64,000 bases of DNA from Alentia gelatinosa (GCA_950022655.1 OX465580.1:93390797-93454796); one strand, 5' to 3'. Numbered from the stretch's first letter, positions 44,747 through 56,898 are shown. Notes: generated by a model from the letters alone, not told the origin. A program made the numbers and translations.

Positions 44747-45549
44747 CCACGCCCCTTCCCCCGCAACGGCCGCGAACCATCTATCGCACATCCGTGCGCA
44801 TCTGCGACTGACGGGGGGGGGGGGGGGGGGGGGGGGGGGACGTGGCACCGACGGAGAATCACCGAGTGAGGCGGGCACTGGAGGGCATGAAGAGGAACAA
44901 GGAATACGTCCCCAACGTGAAACCACCAGTGCCGATGGACGTATTCCGGGCCGTCCTCGACAAGCTCGCGGTATCGCCTCTCCATACGGCGATAAGGGCG
45001 GGCCTGCTGTTGAGATATTAAGCGGCCCTACGGCAGGGCGAAGTAGCGCCGCAGTCGGCACGGGCGTTCGACCCGGCACGGCACCTGACACGAGGGGACG
45101 TGGTCCTCGGCCAACGGCACGTGACCATCACGATAAAAGCGGCAAAGAACCTACAACACGTGGGGGAACAGAAAGTCATGCGCCTGGAGGCCGCGGACGA
45201 TGTCAGGATCTGCCCACGACACGCGATTCGGGAGCTGCTACGGGTGGCCCCTACGGCTTCGCTACGGGATCCATTCCTCACCTTGCCCGATGGGACTATC
45301 ATTACCTCCCGAATGATGACAAGGGAATGGGATCGCCTGCTGCAGGCCACAGGCCAAACGGTGAAAACTTTCACCCTCCACAGCCTCAGGAAAGCCGCTG
45401 CCACGCAGGCATTCCAGGCAGGCATACCTGAACTCAATATCCAGAGGTATGGAGGGTGGAAATCCCAGGCACATTGTGCCTACATCAAGGTCTCTGACCT
45501 CAGGACTGTCAATAACTCCCTTATTCAGTCCCTTTCCTTCAGAAAGTGA
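44547..45549 (+). pseudogene. DIRS-order tyrosine recombinase, broken
   Basis: ATG at 44547 corresponds to the start in the other copy. Core-binding domain (VGTYLAFCRRMEID, NHLSHIRAHLRLTG), then a 27-G run (44813-44839) that shifts the frame, then the catalytic domain with a TAA near 45018 just before AALRQGEVAPQ (catalytic Arg), ITIKAAKNLQHVG, HSLRKAAATQAF (H-x-x-R), YGGWKSQAHCAYIK (third box and Tyr). A TGA at 44583-44585 also interrupts the start. Ends TGA after LSFRK. Confidence 0.85.
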
Positions 45550-45597
45550 ACTATTCTCTTTCCCAACCCACCTCTCCCTATAACTCATTGGCTTTTT

Positions 45598-45842
45598 GGC
45601 TATTTTTATTATATTATTATTACATGTTACTCATAACTATGTAATATTACATAATAACTTCATTATGTTATCATATACTGTTCATAATTGACAAACAATA
45701 TACATATGTCAATTATACACTATCCTTATTATTGATATTCACTGTATAACCTTATTAATATCAATAAGAAATATAAAATTTTATAAAATTTTATAAGCCC
45801 ACTCCGGCTTTCCTCTTGTTTCATTTGGGATCTGGGGTAATG
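45598..45842 (+). repeat. B terminal repeat of the plus-strand DIRS-order element
   Basis: AT-rich terminal sequence matching 56603-56852 and 56121-56372 (both minus). It runs from TTGGCTATTTTTATTAT to GGGGTAATG and ends the element. Confidence 0.75.
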
Positions 45843-46753
45843 AAACAACACATGTATAGAGGTTATTAGTGGTAGGAATAATAGATATTAATCTATGGCT
45901 CACATGCAAACTACACACCAAGGTTTACAAAAAACAAACGACGCCAACTCATACCTTCACTACAACTCCCAACAACTGAAATACCAAAAGAAGTCAATTT
46001 CCTAGAACTGAACTACTAGAGGTGCCTGAAAACAAAACAAAATGAGTCATATCTTTTTATCAGTTGAATTCAGCAACTATTTGAGCAGGTAGATAGTGCA
46101 CGAACGCTCCTCCCGCTGATAGATGACCTAGCGAAAATAGATCAATCGAAAATTGTAGTAGCATACAAACTTGCTGCCGACCTACACGATCTTCTAACCC
46201 ACTCTTCTTACCTTTGGATGAGAACCACAAATCAAAGCACTCCCTGCAACATTTTGAAATGTAAGCACTCTCTCAACATCACACGACCCAATAACCTAAC
46301 CTCCCACACCACTAAAAAAATCACGAAATTACACGGAACAAAAAGTGTCAATCGAGAGGCGTTATCTACGTCATAATCTGCCCAGCATGTGGCGAACAAT
46401 GATCCTGGATACCAGCCCGAATAATAAAAAAAAATCCAATTAAGTCTTGAAGAGGCATACATCCACCTATTACGCACGATGTCTCCACACGGTATCAACC
46501 CTCAGCCAAAATATTTCACAAACAGAATTGATAAACAGCCGAAAATAGGCGAGAACAAGGATACAGGCAGCAACTCATATTTTAGATGTGGTCGGGACTG
46601 TATTGGCACCCAATGCTACCTCGATCTTGGGTGCTACCCAGATATATACAGAGGTGATCGGACTCCAGTCGGACGTATAGAGCAGCAATAGAGCTGCAAT
46701 GGAGTAGCGGCATGGGAATTTGATCGGCGACCCACAGGCGACCACTGAGAAAT
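45843..46753. other. Gene-free stretch
   Basis: No coding region recognised. The right part (about 46690-46753) is GC-richer and resembles sequence beyond the next insert, suggesting that both flanks belong to one older repeat. Confidence 0.45.
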
Positions 46754-47593
46754 CAGGGCCCTGTTTTTCAGTCACGACAATCGTTATGGGTGATGTGTTT
46801 TTGCCGTCAGTGTTCGATAGACACGACACTTTAGTGAATAGGCGATATGTCGTGAGTCTAAGAGGCATAGGGCGTCCAGACGTGTTTTTCAGTCACGACA
46901 ATCGTGGGGTCACATGATTGAAAATGTCGCCCAAATTGTCGTTGGTTCATGACACCTATGGACATGTCGTACAGAATGCGCAACTTCACTTCCCGTTGGA
47001 ATTAAGCAATGAAATTTTAACACGAGTAAGGTATACATATAACCTATAATCGTATCAAATATGAAGACAATCGGATTCACCGTCCCGAAGATATCGACGT
47101 TTGAATTTCGTCATAGCAAACGCTGTTCTGGTGGCCAGTGTAGCTCTACCCTCACTCTGCGATTACGTCACTCTCTCAGCAGAGATTCAGCGCTCTTTAC
47201 CGTGAAAGATCTGCTAGGAGAGTGGTTGTATGATATCCGATCGATAGCCCAATGTTTCAAATTCAAATGTCGATATCTTCGGGACGGTGGGTCCGATTGT
47301 ATTCATATTTTGTACAATTATAGGTCATATGTACCTCTTACTCGTGTTAAAATTTCATTGCTTAATTCCGTCGGGAAGTGGAAAAATCCTCTATATAGAC
47401 ACAGTGATGTGTTATAGAACCTAAGACAGTTCTATACTTGTCGTAGCAGCCGGCATTTTTCGCGGCGATCGTGAGTGGCGCACTACGATCGTGTCTATAG
47501 AACAGCGGCCAGTCTTCCAGAATGTCGTGGAATCGCTGGACGATCGTGGGGTATAGCTGCCCGACGATGTCGTTACTGAAAAACAGGGCCCAG
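46754..47593. mobile_element. Second Harbinger-like element, fold-back type, CAG target duplication
   Basis: Element 46757-47590 (834 bp) with CAG at 46754-46756 and 47591-47593. The ends begin GGCCCTGTTTTTCAGT and are inverted repeats of ~23 bp with one mismatch. Inside, arms of ~120 bp at 46983-47106 and 47261-47384 are inverted repeats at roughly 85-90% identity. ACGA/TCGT words recur through both ends. The TATAGAACCTAAGA ... GTCTATAGAACAGCGGCCA module near the right end is shared with the element at 40903-43016. Non-autonomous. Confidence 0.8.
46983..47384. repeat. Long imperfect inverted repeat inside the Harbinger-like element
   Basis: Arms of about 124 bp each (46983-47106 and 47261-47384), separated by ~154 bp. 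Shared words include AATTAAGCAATGAAATTTTA and CCGTCCCGAAGATATCGAC (reverse-complemented on the right). Confidence 0.85.
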
Positions 47594-48339
47594 GTCAAGA
47601 TGCAGGGAAGACATAGGGGCCACCGGGAAGAGAACAGCCTCAAGACCGCTAGGAGATTGAGTACCGACCGTCAGGATGGTGGGGGGGGGGGGGGGGGGTA
47701 ACCTCTAGCTCCACTACAGCTCCACTATCGGCGACTAGGTGCCGATCGGCCAGCGACCAAATGATCACCACCCAATCTCCACAGGATCGGCTGTAGTGGA
47801 GCACGGCCTGTAGTTACCCTCATCCACTCTCGGATCACACTGGCACCATTCCTGGCGGCCGCTCGGCGACACTTGACAATGCTTGGCATTACTCGACGGC
47901 ACCCAGCAACCAATGGTGCGCGACTATACCATAACTACGCGCCATAACGCATCAAATATGAACAAGTCGTCAACCTCATAACCTGATAATACCCTATTGA
48001 AAATTTTGTTTAGATACACCACCTGAGGCTTAACCAAATTATACGATAGACAATTATTCAGAAATAATCCTTTTCTCTCCTCGAGGATCCGCACACGAAC
48101 CCTTATAATTGAAACAATACATGTTGTTACTATTAAGAACCTCTATGCATTTCTCTACAAAACCTATGTATTCCATTCTTGAAAGATAATCTGCCAAAAT
48201 ATTGTCTTCGGATTTAATATAAGAAGCTTAGATTATTAGAAGAAGATTAAAAATGAAACAGATCCAAAATATTTCTCTCAACCACTTCATGCAGGATATT
48301 CCAACATTGCAGTGTTCAACATTGCTAATATATGCATAC
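47594..48339. other. Gene-free stretch with an 18-G run and imperfect palindrome
   Basis: Contains 18 G at 47681-47698, followed by an imperfect palindrome (CTCCACTACAGC near 47712 against GCTGTAGTGGAG near 47790). No coding sequence recognised. Confidence 0.5.
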
Positions 48340-50210
48340 GATCAGTTATGACATGGAAACTTACGTTGTTGTACTGACAACCCCCATCTTTTTGATCCTG
48401 AAAACACTGGCCATAACTAATAGTCCTTGAAATTCTACTTTAAAATTCACATTTACTGCTCGATAAGCGGATCTAATATCCATCACTGATATGTAGTCAC
48501 CTTTTGCCAGATCTGTAACTGCATCGTAAACACAATTATATTTAAAATATTCAAAAGCTTCAGACAAATAATTGTTAATACTTAAGCCTTCAGGCCTAGA
48601 ACAGTCTGTGATAGGCCTTAGGCATCCGTTACTTATTTTCTACCGCACAAAGTGACTGAATACAATTAGGAAATTCATCTGGAACCGATATTTTTCCTGA
48701 AATTAGATCCTCAGATATTATATCAACCATTTTAGATTTGAATTTCTTTTAATCTAAAATCGAATCATAATTTTGACAATGATATTTTGCTTGGCGACAA
48801 AAGAATCATTGACTCTTTTAAATCCTTCAGTAAAGCCTCTCCAAATAAACTTTTTGTATAAGCGTTAAACTTGATGGAAGATCATTAGATATATGAAAAG
48901 CTGCCGACAAGGTTTTTGTTGAGCAATTGCATTGCCGACGTGATAAACGCACTCACAGATATTTTCCAAACACCTTTTAGGAACGCATAATATATATCCC
49001 ATGGTACTATCACAAATGTAAGCAATTTCTGACCTAGGATTATAATAACCTGTATCAAATAACGGTTTAAAATCCGCATTACGACCTTCAAATAAATCAC
49101 GATCCAAGTTAAACATTGTATTATTGTCAACAATTTGTTAAACATATTCATTAGTTACGTCATTATAACTTTTCCCTGTAACATCGGCAGAACCAGAATT
49201 AGTGTTAAGTACAAACATTGTATCAATCAGAGCGTTTGAAATCGCTAACCTGGATTCATCTTTTGTTAGACTCACTACTATCTCTGGAACATTGCTAGAT
49301 CTACCGACAGTGCAACTTCATTTAGATGCCACGCTTTTAGCGACCTTAGTACAACTAAAAGCGCCATAGGATGTTGAATTACAAATTGCAACAATGACGG
49401 CATACTTACAATTCTGAAACTTACACAGACCTTCATCCTTGTTGTAACAGAATCCTTGAGTTGTAACGGTTTTTTCAGTCTTTTGTTTTTGAAATTTAGC
49501 GTTGGTGGACCCATCTTAGCCTAGATGTCTCACGATATCAGCTGGATATGTGTCCGCTAACGCGTTCATACCGTCCTTGTTTGCTCTTGTTTTGACAGAT
49601 TTGTCATAATTTATCAATGCTCTGTTTGCAAAAACACGTGTCTCAGCTTTTTTTGCTTGATAAGATCATAGAATCTGATAGGCCTACAATAGGCTTACTG
49701 GAGTCCACAAGGTCCTTCATCATTTTTAGATTTATCAGAGTTAATTTTTCAAATGACGTAACCTTCTCCTTTTCTGTAGATATCTCTCGTCATCGTATTT
49801 ACCTTTCTTTTGACGTCTTGAGTCTCTTGAAGCCAATCGCCCCTCGCTTGAGGAACGACTTGCACCTCCAGAAGAGTCGATTCTTGAAGAACGCTTTTTA
49901 CGATCACATTATTCCTTGCATCTACTTCTTTCATTGAAATCATATCAACGAGTGTAAATGTAGACAGCATTTAATCCAATCCTGGTATCCTTCCTTCTAG
50001 CTATTTTGTGTCACTTGATGCCCCATTTATTGAAGAACCGGCTGTGCCCACCCACTGATGTTGTAGGAGGGAGAAAACGTCCGTTTTCCGCCAATCCGCA
50101 ATCCTGGGATTTAACGAAATCCCTTTTATCATCTTTGTAGGATTACTTTGTTGCAGACTGATACAGTAGATTGGATGCAAAAATAAATTGTAGATCGTGT
50201 CCATTGACTT
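48340..50210 (-). pseudogene. Degenerate DIRS-like gag/RT fragment
   Basis: On the minus strand several short frames together resemble a DIRS-type polyprotein. They are an ATG-headed N-terminus near 50204, a Ser/Arg/Lys-rich segment, a Cys-rich finger (GFCYNKDEGLCKFQNCKYA), a spacer with LFDTGYY, then RT start (EDLISGKISVPDEFP, LRPITDCSRPEGLSINN, DYISVMDIRSAYRAVNV, where MDI carries the first catalytic Asp). It is full of stops and frameshifts, and the rest of RT is missing left of 48340. It is a different family from the two GC-rich elements. Confidence 0.55.
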
Positions 50211-50830
50211 CTGTTGTGAATCTGAGACTAACTACGTGAAAGATATATAGTTACACAGCCAGACAGTAATATTTTCCCAGGTTTGAATATTATACATGAG
50301 TTCAGTGTCTGTCTGGCACTAAACATGGTCTACGGTGAACGGTTAATCTCTGATCTAATAAGCAATTTAACCACTACTCGTCGATACATTTTCACAAAAT
50401 ACATAAGTAAATAACCGTGATAGTCTTTAGATCGTCCAGGATTTCTCAGGTTGATACAGTAAATTAGCTATAAAAATACAATTATAGTGCATGTCCGTGC
50501 ACTTCGGTTGTGAATCCAAGACTGGAACTACGTGTTAGACATTACACAAGGGTGGTTTTCTTTTCAGATGAATAATTTCAAAACATAAAGATATTATGAT
50601 TAGTCTTCCACAGGTAAGAATGGTTTGTTTCAGGTTTAAATACTCGAAGAGGTGTAAGTTGATCAGTGTCTGTCTAGCACTCCATGTGGTCGGAGGTGGG
50701 AGGCTACGCTCAATTTAAACACTTATCAATATCCTTACACAATATATATCTGGGAAGAGCCATTATAGTCTATTGATCGGACAGAAGTACTTTGTATCAA
50801 GTTGATACAGTAGATCAACTATAAAAAAAA
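50145..50830. repeat. Degenerate tandem repeats of ~300-345 bp
   Basis: The words GATACAGTA(G/A)AT, GTTGTGAATC, AACTACGTG and TCAGTGTCTGTCT(G/A)GCACT recur in the same order at about 50150-50420 and 50450-50770, and a third unit starts near 50800. They lie just upstream of the minus-strand DIRS-like gag and could be terminal or promoter repeats of that element. Confidence 0.6.
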
Positions 50831-51227
50831 GATTCTGATTTGTTTTGGGGGGCGGGCACCTGAAAGTAAACCGGAAGTGGCAGCTCCGCCAGCAGCGTCT
50901 ACTGATTGGTCAGATTCCGAAAGTGCAGATAACTGCGGAAAAAGTTAACAAATCTTTCTTGAACTTTCAACATATCTAGACAAGGCCTTTCTTGCAATAC
51001 TCAGAATATTTCGTAACATTACATAAAATATTGAGGGTAAAACCAGTGGTTGTCTGCGCACATTCGGGCTCTCACACTCCGATGGTATTTACAGCTCTAT
51101 ATCAACTTTGAAGACCTTTGAAATAAAATTCATATATATCGCATATGTACTCAACCCCCTACCCCCGAACAAATTACCAAGATTCATCAAGAATTTGTTG
51201 ATAAAATGTATTCTTTACTAACGCATT

Positions 51228-51332
51228 ACGAAAGGATGCCTCAAAGCATCTTCCTGCTGTAGCTGCGGGAGCCATTCCCCTGCCGTAGCCACGGGATTAC
51301 CTGGAGACATCTTCCTTCTAGGAAAGGGTTAA
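51228..51332. repeat. Relic related to the piggyBac-like MITE
   Basis: Shares GGATGCCTCAAAGCATC and the end word AAAGGGTTAA with the MITE at 22186-22549, but is short and lacks a clear left TTAA. Probably an old, deleted family member. Confidence 0.4.
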
Positions 51333-51549
51333 ATGTTTGGAAAATAGGAAAATAGGATGTTAGAACTATATTCTGTGAAAATTTGATAATAATTGATATA
51401 TCATTTCTTTGAGTGAATACTTTATCCCCCAGAAGACTATAAAATGAAAGTGGGCGCCTGATCATTTTACCAGGCCTTTATAGTTAATGCATGGATAGTG
51501 TTCAAAGAGTTTCTTTACAGGAAGCTGAAAGCCTGTGTGAGCATTCCAA

Positions 51550-52500
51550 CCTCTAGGTGCTGTATGAGCGCATTTTCTCATACTCAGTAGAAAAAATTCT
51601 TAGCTATAAGCACCCACTTGATAACGTTTTACGAAAGTCTGTTGTTTACATAAACGACCTAGCCAAAGAACATAGTTTGACTAATAAATTCCTTGCCGAT
51701 GTTTTAGTGATCTACAACGAGGGTAGTACAGTTGGTGCGATTGCGAAGAATTTACAAAATGAGCTGGATGGTCTTCATGACTAGACAAGGGAGAATCTAT
51801 TAACTGGGAATAGTAATAAAACAAAGATTCTGTGGTTTGCGTCAAAAACAAGATTATATAAAATTAAATTTCCGGATCTTAAATTAAATTAAATTTCCGG
51901 AAACTAGCAAGAGTAAGGGAATACACATACCTTGGGGTAGTGTTAGACGACACACTTACGTTTGAAAAAAACCTAAGGACTACAATCAAGAAAGTAAATA
52001 GGAAAGTTTTCCTACTTGGAAAAATTAAGCATTTAATTACCAAAGCAATGCCAATTAAAGTGTATAAGCAAAGCATTACACGAATAATAGATAATGCCTC
52101 TTTCCTTCACGATTGCAGTTCGCAAAAACTTCAGGAAAAACTTTAACGCATGAGAACAGGGCACTTGCTTGGGGTGGGTCCCAGGGTGCACACTGTCGAC
52201 GAATTGCATAAAACAAATGGTATCCACCTCCTGACAAAAAGACGAATCAAACTACTCTTGTCAGGCACAAGGAGCATTTTCTAATCGGATAAGGGAATAA
52301 ATAGCACCATCAAAGTTTCGAGTGGAGTAGAGCGGGATACTGATATGATGAATAGGTCCAGAACAGGCACTTTGCTCCAGCTACCCAGACTTCGCACCGA
52401 ATTTGCAAAAAAAAGCACCTGCGTACAGATGTTCTAAATTATGGAATGACTTGCCTGAATATATGAGAGCAATGGAGACGAAATATTCTTTCAAATGAGA
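51550..52500 (+). pseudogene. LINE RT C-terminal relic
   Basis: Reads VVYINDLAKEHSLTNK, a degenerate YADD position (LVIYNEGST), TRENLLTGNSNKTKILWFAS, then in other frames YLGVVLDDTLTFEKN, GKIKHLITKAMPI, TVDELHKTNGIHLLTKRR and LWNDLPEYMRAME. This is the second half of a CR1-type ORF2 with many stops and frame changes. 5'-truncated. Confidence 0.65.
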
Positions 52501-53689
52501 AACCAAAAAGAGCTATAATAGATGAGGAATTATGATTATGCATTTCTACTTTCCTAGTTGTTCGAAACTGGTGGATTACATTGCCTGTTATCGTGTACAA
52601 TCGTGTATGCCCTTTACCCCCACACATTTTATGCCATTTATACCCTTTATACCCTTCATGCTCATGAGATTCCAATCATAATCTAGAAGAACCTTCTATA
52701 GACTGAGCGTTATCCCGACGAGGAATCAAGACATGATTCCCTGTGAATGTTGCTTATCTGAATTCGCGAAGACAAGATATGAGAAGATCACCGATTGCAA
52801 AGCATAATGGATGTGATTCCACGAGGACATTTTGTGTACCGGTACAGGCACAAGGGATATGATCCCAGTATTACATAAATTTAAGGAAACAATGCTAAGC
52901 TAATAGGACCTGTCATCATTTCTCACCCATATCATTGTACATTGTATAATTGTTAGTCATTCTTGACCACTTTTATAGTTGGGCTACTGTAATACTCAAT
53001 TGTCATATAATTGTTAGCTATCTAGTTGTATCTTCATTATACATAAAAGTGACATAGCATTAATATGTTGATTTAAAATTATTGAAAAAACACTGTCACA
53101 GGGTAGCGATGGCAGATCGGGTTCTTGTACCATCGAATCGAACCCAAAAAAACAACAACCTAATTTCGTGATGACGCCACACAGTTGTAAGGGGCCCATG
53201 CTGGGCCCCTCTCCTGTCCTGTACGATAAGCACAGCTACAGTGCTCCATTCAAGGTGACGATCCCCTGGTAACATAGCGCTGTCAACTCGCCAGTTGAAA
53301 TAGGACGATGGGTATCTACCTTATTTTTGTGACTTTATGAAAATGGACGCCTATTTGTTTCTCTGAAATGATATCTAATATTGATCCTGGCAATATTTGT
53401 TTTAGCTGTCATCTTTGTTTAGTTTTTTGGGGGATTAAAGTTCATTCATTGATTCTATTTTTATGGTGGAGGTAAAATCACAAAAAAACAGACACAGTAG
53501 TTGTTGTTAACAGTAGTTGTTGTATTTGACCAAGATGACAATTAACAGGCGGTGTCATATATATCAATCATAGATCACGACGTTTTGCGCAAATCAGGGC
53601 GCTTCATCAGGTGATTCTATTTTTTTAATTTTTTTTTACAAACAATACTTGTTATAACATTGTTGCACATATCAAACAATCAGTCTAAC

Positions 53690-54276
53690 AAGCAAGTGTA
53701 CAATCTGTACAATTCAAAGCAGCAAAATTATGGAACATTCTGCCAGCAGAAGTTCGTAAAATCGAAGATGAATCACTTTTCTGTACGGTAGCGAAGAAAA
53801 TCCAGAAACAAAAAATTATAAACTACTAAGGAGGCTATCTCACCTTGACTCCCATGGTCCTATTATTGTTATCTGTATCTAGTACTATACTTACCTTAGT
53901 TATAATTATTAACATCGCATCAATAGGGAGTGACTATTGTTAACAATAAATGAAGACCTTGTACCTACAAACTGTTGAAACAAATACTTACCTGGAACTT
54001 GTCTATTAGAAAGTTACTTAAAACTCAAACCGTCTTCTAGCCCACTTTGGACATGCAGATGGGTCGGTCACTGTATTGTTAAACAACTGTTGAAAACTGT
54101 TGAAAACATGTATGTACATATAATGAAGTTTTGTACCGCTATGCTGTGTGAGCCTATTTAAGTAGGCAATAATGCGGATGAGAATCAATGAGCTGGAGCC
54201 GCTGGAAGATAGGGATACTTATATTCCCTAAGCGTTCACTCCAGGATAAATAAAAACCTTAAAAAAAAAAAAAAAG
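53690..54276 (+). pseudogene. 3' end of a LINE with poly(A) tail
   Basis: Starts within the last ORF2 residues (FKAAKLWNILPAEVRKIE ... KIINY, stop at 53827), followed by a ~420-bp 3' UTR and an A tail at 54258-54275. A strongly 5'-truncated insertion. A separate old unit from the relic at 51.5 kb. Confidence 0.6.
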
Positions 54277-56120
54277 TGTCACATATCGGTCCAATTGTTC
54301 CTGGTAGCATATATATGTTAAACATTTGGAATAGCCGATGTTGAAGGTTCTTTCTTTTGGCGAGATGACTAGGGTATAGCTACTGAAGGGTGTTCCCACA
54401 ACATTCTCACTGTCAGGTGACTGGACTGTGGCTATCCCTGTTATAACAACAGTTTCTTTTACGTATTAAAGAGTAAGCTACATCCCTTAATTCTTATGTT
54501 ATCATTTATGGGTTATCCAATTGCTTTTTATTGGTTATTTAGCAAAGATATTTTGGGGTCCCACAAACACTGGAACATCTCCGTAAAAAAACACGTTGAG
54601 TCGAACAAATGTTCCCTGGAAGAGAGATCCCCAGGTGTGGGCTTTATAGCAAATTCGATTCAGGAAAACCGTGCATTCTAGCGCGTCACAGGACACTAAA
54701 ATCTACCTTTCTACTCTCCTCAATATCTTTCTGAACCACAGAAAGAATGAAATACAATGTTCATGAAATTATAAAAACGTTTTCGAAAAGTTACTTTGCA
54801 TACTTCTGTTGAAAGTATATGGCACCAACCTTTCAACTCAAAAACCTTTATCCTTTGATCTTTGGAAATGTTGATGGATGATTAAATTAAGAATAAGCCC
54901 TGGATTGCACCTAGGACATCATAGGAGAGATAATGCTCTTAGGGAAAACATATGTATCATGGCAAATACAGGAACGGTGTCTGGTTAACAAGGACTAGTG
55001 TCCATAGAAGTGCCTTAGTGCTATATAATGTCAAAGATTATAAACTCTTTTCTATTGAAAGGGGAAAAGCCGAGGCGTGAATAGTTATTTTTGTATGATG
55101 GAACGATACTTACAGATTCCATACATTATATCCACATTCTAGAGAAACCTTTAATGATTACCTGAATATCGTTTGTTTCAAGAAATAAACACTGATAAGA
55201 CAACAATTTCCTTATGAAAATGCTGGGTCAATGACAATTGGTGATATGAACGTGTAATTCACTCAGAAATCTTCGCAATCACTGCAGTAATGTTAACCAA
55301 TTGGAACCTGAAAATTGCTTATTCATGCCCTCACTCTGCTAGCAGAGATCCTCTATCACTCCAAATTCAACTAAAAATTGTTATGAGAGTGTATCAAAGA
55401 CCTAAAAGGATATTACATACTAAAAAATACAAAACCTGTGTTCTGTCAATGTTTTTGTATCTGGTATAAAAACCATTGACTTTTAGCCCCAACAGCACCT
55501 ATTGGGCACTTGCAGGTTCTGTGGAAGCTTCTGTGATAATTGTGAGTATCTCTCTAGATAAAGGACACCCATTGGTCCTCCTGTGATAAAAAGAAGTACT
55601 GCAATAGCTCTACAAATAAAGGCAGGTGAATTCTATGAACAAATCCTGTAATATACAGCTATCCGGCCCGTGAGAAATATGCACTGCTAGTAATGTAATG
55701 CAATTAGTGCGAACTGGTAGGCGTAGTTATAGGTTTAGATCTATTTGAACCACTATAGATCAAGAGAGTGGACCCTTAAGGGGCTGTTCCATATAGCCGA
55801 ATTCTCAGCTGATTTACTATTCGGGTATTATCGGTGTAATGAAACATATAACCGGGTGAGATTGGTGCCGTTGGCCACCGTCGGCCACTGTAGGGTGCCT
55901 TATTCGATACGTCTGACACAAACCAATACTAGTGCACCTGTAATCCGCAAGGATTTATTTTACTAGATGTGTCTTCTGCATTAGGAACTAAGAGCTGCGA
56001 GCTTGACACCTGGCATGTTTACTAAGAGTGTCTGTTTGAATGAAGGGGGTGTTTTTGAAGTAAATAAACATTGTCTATTGTAATTATTAGTAATGTAATG
56101 CAATCTGCAAAAAAAGGTTG
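54277..56120. other. Gene-free stretch
   Basis: No coding region, RNA gene or repeat recognised on either strand. It may be host intergenic DNA. Confidence 0.45.
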
Positions 56121-56372
56121 CCCATTACCCCAGATCACCGGAAGAAACAATAGGAAGCCGGAGTGGGCTAATAAAATTTTATTAAATTTTATAGTTCTTA
56201 TTGATATGAATAAGTGGTTATACAATGAATATCAATAATAAGAATAAATGTATAATTGACAGATGTATATTGTTGTCAATTATGAACAGTTTATGATAAG
56301 ATAATGAGGTTATTATGTAATATAACATAGTTATGGTAAACATGTAATAATAAAATAATAATACGAATAGCC
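56121..56372 (-). repeat. B2 terminal repeat
   Basis: About 250 bp, nearly identical to B1 (56603-56852), from GGCTATTCGTATTATT to GGGGTAATG on the minus strand. It forms the outer right end of the element. Confidence 0.85.
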
Positions 56373-56420
56373 CTACGAGTGGAAGGAGTAGAAGAGAAAA
56401 AAGGAGAGGATGGATGGGTA

Positions 56421-56602
56421 GAAAAAGTACGTGTATAGGGTATGAGACCTGAGAAGCGTATGAGGCAGAGTACAGTGTCGACCTAGCGCACTTTGATGTT
56501 TAGTGCGGCCGGTAGTGGAGAGGTGGCGCAGGGGTGCGCTAGTGCAGAGGTGTTTCACCAGGGGGGGCAATGACCACCCCTGACCAAAGGCCATGGGTAA
56601 CC
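56421..56602 (-). repeat. A2 repeat
   Basis: Nearly identical to A1 at 61130-61312 and in the same orientation, directly joined to B1. The ~48 bases between A2 and B2 (56373-56420) are not found at A1. Confidence 0.85.
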
Positions 56603-56852
56603 CATTACCCCAGATCCCCGGAAGAAACAATAGGAAGCCGGAGTGGGCTAATAAAATTTTATTAAATTTTATAGTTCTTATTGGTATGAATAAGTGGTTA
56701 TACAATGAATATCAATAATAAGAATAAATGTATAATTGACAAATGTATATTGTTGTCAATTATGAACAGTTTATGATAAGATAATGAGGTTATTATGTAA
56801 TATTACATAGTTATGGTAAACATGTAATAATAAAACAATAATACGAATAGCC
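56603..56852 (-). repeat. B1 repeat
   Basis: Follows the recombinase stop by ~46 bases and matches B2 and the end of the plus-strand copy at 45598-45842. Confidence 0.85.
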
Positions 56853-56898
56853 AAGAAGCCAATAGTTATAGGGAGAGGAGGGTTGGGAAAAATGAAAG

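Larger units (their letters stand above)
39249..45842 (+). mobile_element. DIRS-order retrotransposon, plus-strand copy (family member 1)
   Basis: GC-rich element with left terminal sequence (A repeat, 39249-39440, starting GGTTGCCCATGGCC), gag, RT/RNase H, tyrosine recombinase and right terminal sequence (B repeat, 45598-45842, ending GGGGTAATG). The same family is present in reverse at 56123-61312. A 2.1-kb DNA transposon is inserted at 40903-43016. It lacks the extra A2-B2 repeats of the other copy, so its right end is truncated or rearranged. Stops, a frameshift and a 27-G run inactivate it. Confidence 0.85.

Noticed and set aside
44652..45431. Single 259-residue protein including a poly-Gly stretch
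   Set aside because: After the G run the frame is not the recombinase frame; the sister copy shows the correct frame continues at another phase.
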